This document shows, piece by piece, positions 60,904-64,000 of a stretch of 64,000 nt of DNA (position 1 is the stretch's first letter; each line of letters starts with the position of its first letter). Location of the stretch: the NCBI GenBank assembly GCA_029259775.1, contig JAJDEN010000008.1, positions 124,001 through 188,000 on the forward strand. The letters run 5' to 3'. Both the position numbers and the translations under genes were made by a program. The DNA is from Planctomycetota bacterium. GTDB lineage: Bacteria > Planctomycetota > PLA2 > JAEUHO01. Under the pieces are notes generated by a model. It was not told the DNA's origin. It saw nothing but the letters and a program-made list of their open reading frames with translations, and did no database searches.

Positions 60904-63900
60904 ATGCGCCGCTCGCTTCCCGCCGCCCTGCTGCTCGCGCTGATCACGCCCCTGGCCGTGCATGCCGAGGATGAGCCCCCGAGCCCCAAGCCGCCGGTCC
61001 AGGAGGAGGTCCTGCTCTCGAGCGTGGTGAGCGATCCGCGCGGTCGGGCGTCACGCTTGGCCGTGGAGCTGGCGGCAGCGCTGGGCTCCGAAGACCACGA
61101 CCGGGCCTACGCGCGCTTGGTCACGCTGGCCGAGGATCACGGTGATGTCCTGCTGCCGCTCAAGCTGTTTGGGGCGGCGCGGTTCGGGCGGACGGACGGC
61201 GCGCTGCTCTGGCCGGCGCGCCGCGCCGCAAACCTCGCGCTCGCACGCATGCCCGAGAGCTTCCGCTCCCAAGCGCTCGAGCGCTGGTCCGCCCGCATTG
61301 CTGCCCTGACCTCGGCAGCACGGCGCGGTGACGAGCGGGCGCTCGCCGAGTTGGCCGAGGCGTATGGCGTCTCGCCCGCGGGCGCCACGGCGTTGCTGCT
61401 CCTGGCGGAGCGGGACTTGGAGCGCGGGATGATCACGAACGCGGCGCGACGTCTCGAGACCTGGCTCGACCTGCACGCCGACGCCGACGCGACGCGGCGG
61501 GCGCGCGTGGCCGTTCGTCTCGCGGATGCGCTGGCCATGAAGGAGGACGCCGGCGCGCTGGGGGCGCTTGCCGTCATGGCGCAGGAGGTGCGCGAGGTCC
61601 CCGTGCGCGTGCGCGGGAAGCAGACCACGCTCGCCGACCGGATCTCCACGTGGCGCGCTCGTCGGCCTACGAAACCGGCCGCTGCCGCCTACGCAGCGGA
61701 CGCGGCCAAGCTCGAGGATCCGCTCGTCCTGTGGTCGCGCTCGATCGTGGACCGCGACCATCTCCGCCACGGCGTCGCCCAGCGTGGGCTGGGCGTGATG
61801 GCGGGAGCGTGGGGACGGGACAATGCGCTCGTCCTCCACGAAGGCCGGCACGTGCGTCGCCTCGATCTCACGACCGGTCTCGAGCGCTGGCAGTTCCCCC
61901 GGAGCCGCCCGGTCACGATGCACGCCTGGAGCGAACGCTATCGCGGCTACGACATCCCCTGGCGCTCCGTCACGCCGGCCGGCGACAGCGTCCTCGTCGT
62001 GCTCGGAGACCCGGCCTCGTCCGGCCGCTACACCTTCCTCGAGCAAGAGCACGAGGCCGACCAGTTGGGCCAGGAGGTCCGCCTGCGTCTCGCGTGCCTG
62101 GATCTCGCCACCGGCAAGCTGCGCTGGCACACCGGAGCCCTCGACGACGTCCATCCGGTGCTCGGGCATCGCGCGACGGGGTGTTCCTCGCCGCCGCTGG
62201 TGGTCGGCAAGGATGTCTACTGCCTCTTCGCGCAGCGCCTCGGAGCGACGACCTTCTTCCTCGCGTGCCTCGACGTGGATACGGGCAAGCCGCGCTGGGT
62301 GGCGCGTCTCGCGGCGGGGGAGAGCGGGCGCGGCGACGATCAGGCCAGCGGAGGCAATCGCTTCACGACCGCCTATGCGCAGAGCGTGCCGTTCGGTGCG
62401 CGCCCGTCGCTGGCGGAAGGCGAAGTCTGTGCCCTGCCGCACGCCGGCTTCGCGGCCGGCGTCGATGCGACGCGTGGGACCGTGATGTGGGCCCGGGCCT
62501 TGCCGCGCTATCAAATGAGCGTCACGGTGCCTGCCAACGAGGGACACAACGTCCGCAACCAACCCGTGGCGTGGGGCGACGCGTGGATCCTCGCGCCGAT
62601 GGACGGACCGCGCATGGTCTGCGTCGCGCGCGGGAGTGGTGACCTGCGATGGCAGCGCGGGGAGCCGACGCCCGTCGACTCGCCGGAGTGGCGTGATGTG
62701 CTGGGCGTGGTACCCGATCGCGAGGGCCGTCCGCGGCTGAGACTCTCCGGATGGCGGCCCTACCTGATGGATCCCGCGAACGGCGCGCTCGTCGCCGGCG
62801 GGCAGTACAAGCAGTGGGTGCTCGATGGGGATGACCCCGGCGGCGCGGCCGTCGATGTCGGTGCGTACGTGGTGCGGCTCGCCGCCGGCGGTCTGCAGGC
62901 GCGCAACTGGTCGGGCACCGGCGAGCAGGGCAGCGGCGCGCATCTGGCGCTCGACCTCGAGCGCGTCCCGCTGAGCGGCGACCTCGTTCGGGTCGGCGCG
63001 TTCTGGGTAGCGATCGGACGTGAAGGTGTCGCGGTTCTCGCGCAGCCCGACGTCGCGAGGACGGCCGTGCCCCCGGGTGGCACAGCGCAGGACGCCGCGG
63101 GCGCCGCCGCCACGCTGGCCGTGCGCGCGACCCTCGAGACGGACGTGGCTCTGCTCGCGGCCGCAACGAGCCGCGCCGCCGAGATCGAGGACCTCGCGCT
63201 CCGCGCGCGCGTGCACGCCCTCATCGCGGAGCAGGTTCCGATGCTCGTCGACGCCCTCTCGGTCGAGGACGACGCCTTCGCGCAACTCCAGGCGCTGGCG
63301 GCCGTCGTGCGGAGCTTGCCCATCGGCGTGCAGGGCGCACCCCTGCAGGCCGTCGCGGAGCAACTGCTGGACGCGGACGCCGCGAGCAAGACGCTCGCCG
63401 CCGAGCTGCTCGTGCACTGGTTGGAGACGGCCGACGACACACTCGTCCCGCTCGACGGGGAGCGGGGCTGGTGGCTGGGGGAGAACCGCGTGCGCGGTGA
63501 CCTGATCGCCGCCCGCCAGCTCCGGACCCAGCGCGATGACCCTGCGGTCCTCTCCGTGCTGAAGGCGCGGGAGGCACGCGCAGGCCGTGAGCTCGAGGTG
63601 GCGCTGGCCCGTGCGAACGAGGACGCGCTGCGCGCATCCATCCGCCGGGCGGCGGGGACGCGCGCTGCCCACGCGGCCCGTACGGTGCTCGCACGCCGCC
63701 TCGTGGTCCAAGAGCGCCTGGCTGACGCCGCGGCGCTGGCCGCCGACATGCGTCTCGACCCGCCCTGGCTCGGCCTGGATCGGCCGGTGGCGACGCGGCT
63801 CGCCGAAGCCGGCCTGCTCCAACTGCAGGAGGCCGGATGGCTCGGCGCCGCCTCGGAGGGGGAGCGCGCGCGAGCGCTCGCCGCGGATCTCGTGCGGTGG

Positions 63901-64000
63901 GCGCCCGGGGGCTTGCAGGACGCCTTCGGCCGCACCCAGACGACGTTGCGCGATGCACTGCGCAAGCGCTACGGCTGGCACCCCGTGCGCGGCAAGCCCG
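60904..64000 (+). CDS. Exported PQQ-like beta-propeller protein, 5' part
   Basis: An open frame of more than 1030 codons that runs off the right edge. Start ATG 60904 gives a signal peptide (SLPAALLLALITPLAVHA); ATG 60883 in frame is an alternative. After a helical region (about 20-250), several blade motifs appear: LDLTTGLERWQF, LDLATGKLRWHTG, LDVDTGKPRWVARL and VDATRGTVMWARAL, typical of PQQ-like/WD-type propellers. From about 700 it is helical again (ADAAALAADMRLD). Such large proteins are common in Planctomycetota; no PQQ cofactor use is implied. It begins 21 nt after the metalloprotease-like gene. Confidence 0.85.
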   Translation, partial: MRRSLPAALLLALITPLAVHAEDEPPSPKPPVQEEVLLSSVVSDPRGRASRLAVELAAALGSEDHDRAYARLVTLAEDHGDVLLPLKLFGAARFGRTDGALLWPARRAANLALARMPESFRSQALERWSARIAALTSAARRGDERALAELAEAYGVSPAGATALLLLAERDLERGMITNAARRLETWLDLHADADATRRARVAVRLADALAMKEDAGALGALAVMAQEVREVPVRVRGKQTTLADRISTWRARRPTKPAAAAYAADAAKLEDPLVLWSRSIVDRDHLRHGVAQRGLGVMAGAWGRDNALVLHEGRHVRRLDLTTGLERWQFPRSRPVTMHAWSERYRGYDIPWRSVTPAGDSVLVVLGDPASSGRYTFLEQEHEADQLGQEVRLRLACLDLATGKLRWHTGALDDVHPVLGHRATGCSSPPLVVGKDVYCLFAQRLGATTFFLACLDVDTGKPRWVARLAAGESGRGDDQASGGNRFTTAYAQSVPFGARPSLAEGEVCALPHAGFAAGVDATRGTVMWARALPRYQMSVTVPANEGHNVRNQPVAWGDAWILAPMDGPRMVCVARGSGDLRWQRGEPTPVDSPEWRDVLGVVPDREGRPRLRLSGWRPYLMDPANGALVAGGQYKQWVLDGDDPGGAAVDVGAYVVRLAAGGLQARNWSGTGEQGSGAHLALDLERVPLSGDLVRVGAFWVAIGREGVAVLAQPDVARTAVPPGGTAQDAAGAAATLAVRATLETDVALLAAATSRAAEIEDLALRARVHALIAEQVPMLVDALSVEDDAFAQLQALAAVVRSLPIGVQGAPLQAVAEQLLDADAASKTLAAELLVHWLETADDTLVPLDGERGWWLGENRVRGDLIAARQLRTQRDDPAVLSVLKAREARAGRELEVALARANEDALRASIRRAAGTRAAHAARTVLARRLVVQERLADAAALAADMRLDPPWLGLDRPVATRLAEAGLLQLQEAGWLGAASEGERARALAADLVRWAPGGLQDAFGRTQTTLRDALRKRYGWHPVRGKP

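Noticed and set aside
61051-63981. 976-codon minus-strand open frame at the right edge
   Set aside because: Shadow of the PQQ-like propeller gene, which has a signal peptide and blade motifs on the plus strand.

Overview
This is a GC-rich bacterial chromosome segment with dense genes, many GTG/TTG starts and ATGA/GTGA start-stop overlaps. The gene content suggests a deep-branching member of the Planctomycetota or a similar lineage. It has many exported TPR proteins, TPR-secretin lipoproteins, multiple ExbD paralogues, a PQQ-like beta-propeller protein, FHA-type sigma-54 activators and LamG-like domains in envelope proteins. The taxonomy is inferred from gene content only. No rRNA, tRNA, IS element, phage or CRISPR array was seen.

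Layout. (1) 579-17697, minus strand: an envelope locus. Two paralogous TPR-secretin lipoproteins sit at its two ends, each followed by a rho-independent terminator. Between them, starting from a clear sigma70-type promoter, come two exported TPR proteins, ExbB, ExbD, ExbD, then a hairpin-containing gap, a third ExbD, a small ExbD-like membrane protein and a sulfatase-fold lipoprotein. (2) 17924-27255: family 4 uracil-DNA glycosylase, then a probable glycan/glycosylation cluster (GT2 glycosyltransferase, two SAM methyltransferases, an AsnB-type amidotransferase, a TMTC-like TPR membrane protein), followed by rsmE. (3) 28058-44454, plus strand: an FHA-GAF-sigma54 activator, a double-FHA membrane protein, then a non-canonical type II secretion / type IV pilus-like operon: a PilM-PilN fusion, a PilO-like protein, a TPR protein with a lectin-like C-terminus, four prepilin-like proteins (one carrying a LamG-like domain) and an exported zinc-ribbon protein. 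No assembly ATPase, GspF-like protein or prepilin peptidase is in the window. (4) 44632-51525: two small tandem exported paralogues, a SurA-like lipoprotein, ScpB and a large PpiD-like membrane protein in which I see three GspG-like calcium-loop modules. (5) 51872-64000: rnpA-yidD, a HEAT-repeat lipoprotein, an NtrB/NtrC-type two-component pair, an HtrA-like protease, LexA, a small membrane protein, a TPR lipoprotein with a zincin motif, and the start of a PQQ-like propeller protein that runs off the right edge.

The most distinctive signals are the rearranged pseudopilus operon together with GspG-like modules in a PpiD-like chaperone, the twin-secretin/ExbBD locus, and a dispersed intergenic element made of two hairpin repeats placed exactly 56 bp apart at four loci, with compensatory base changes that keep the stems paired.
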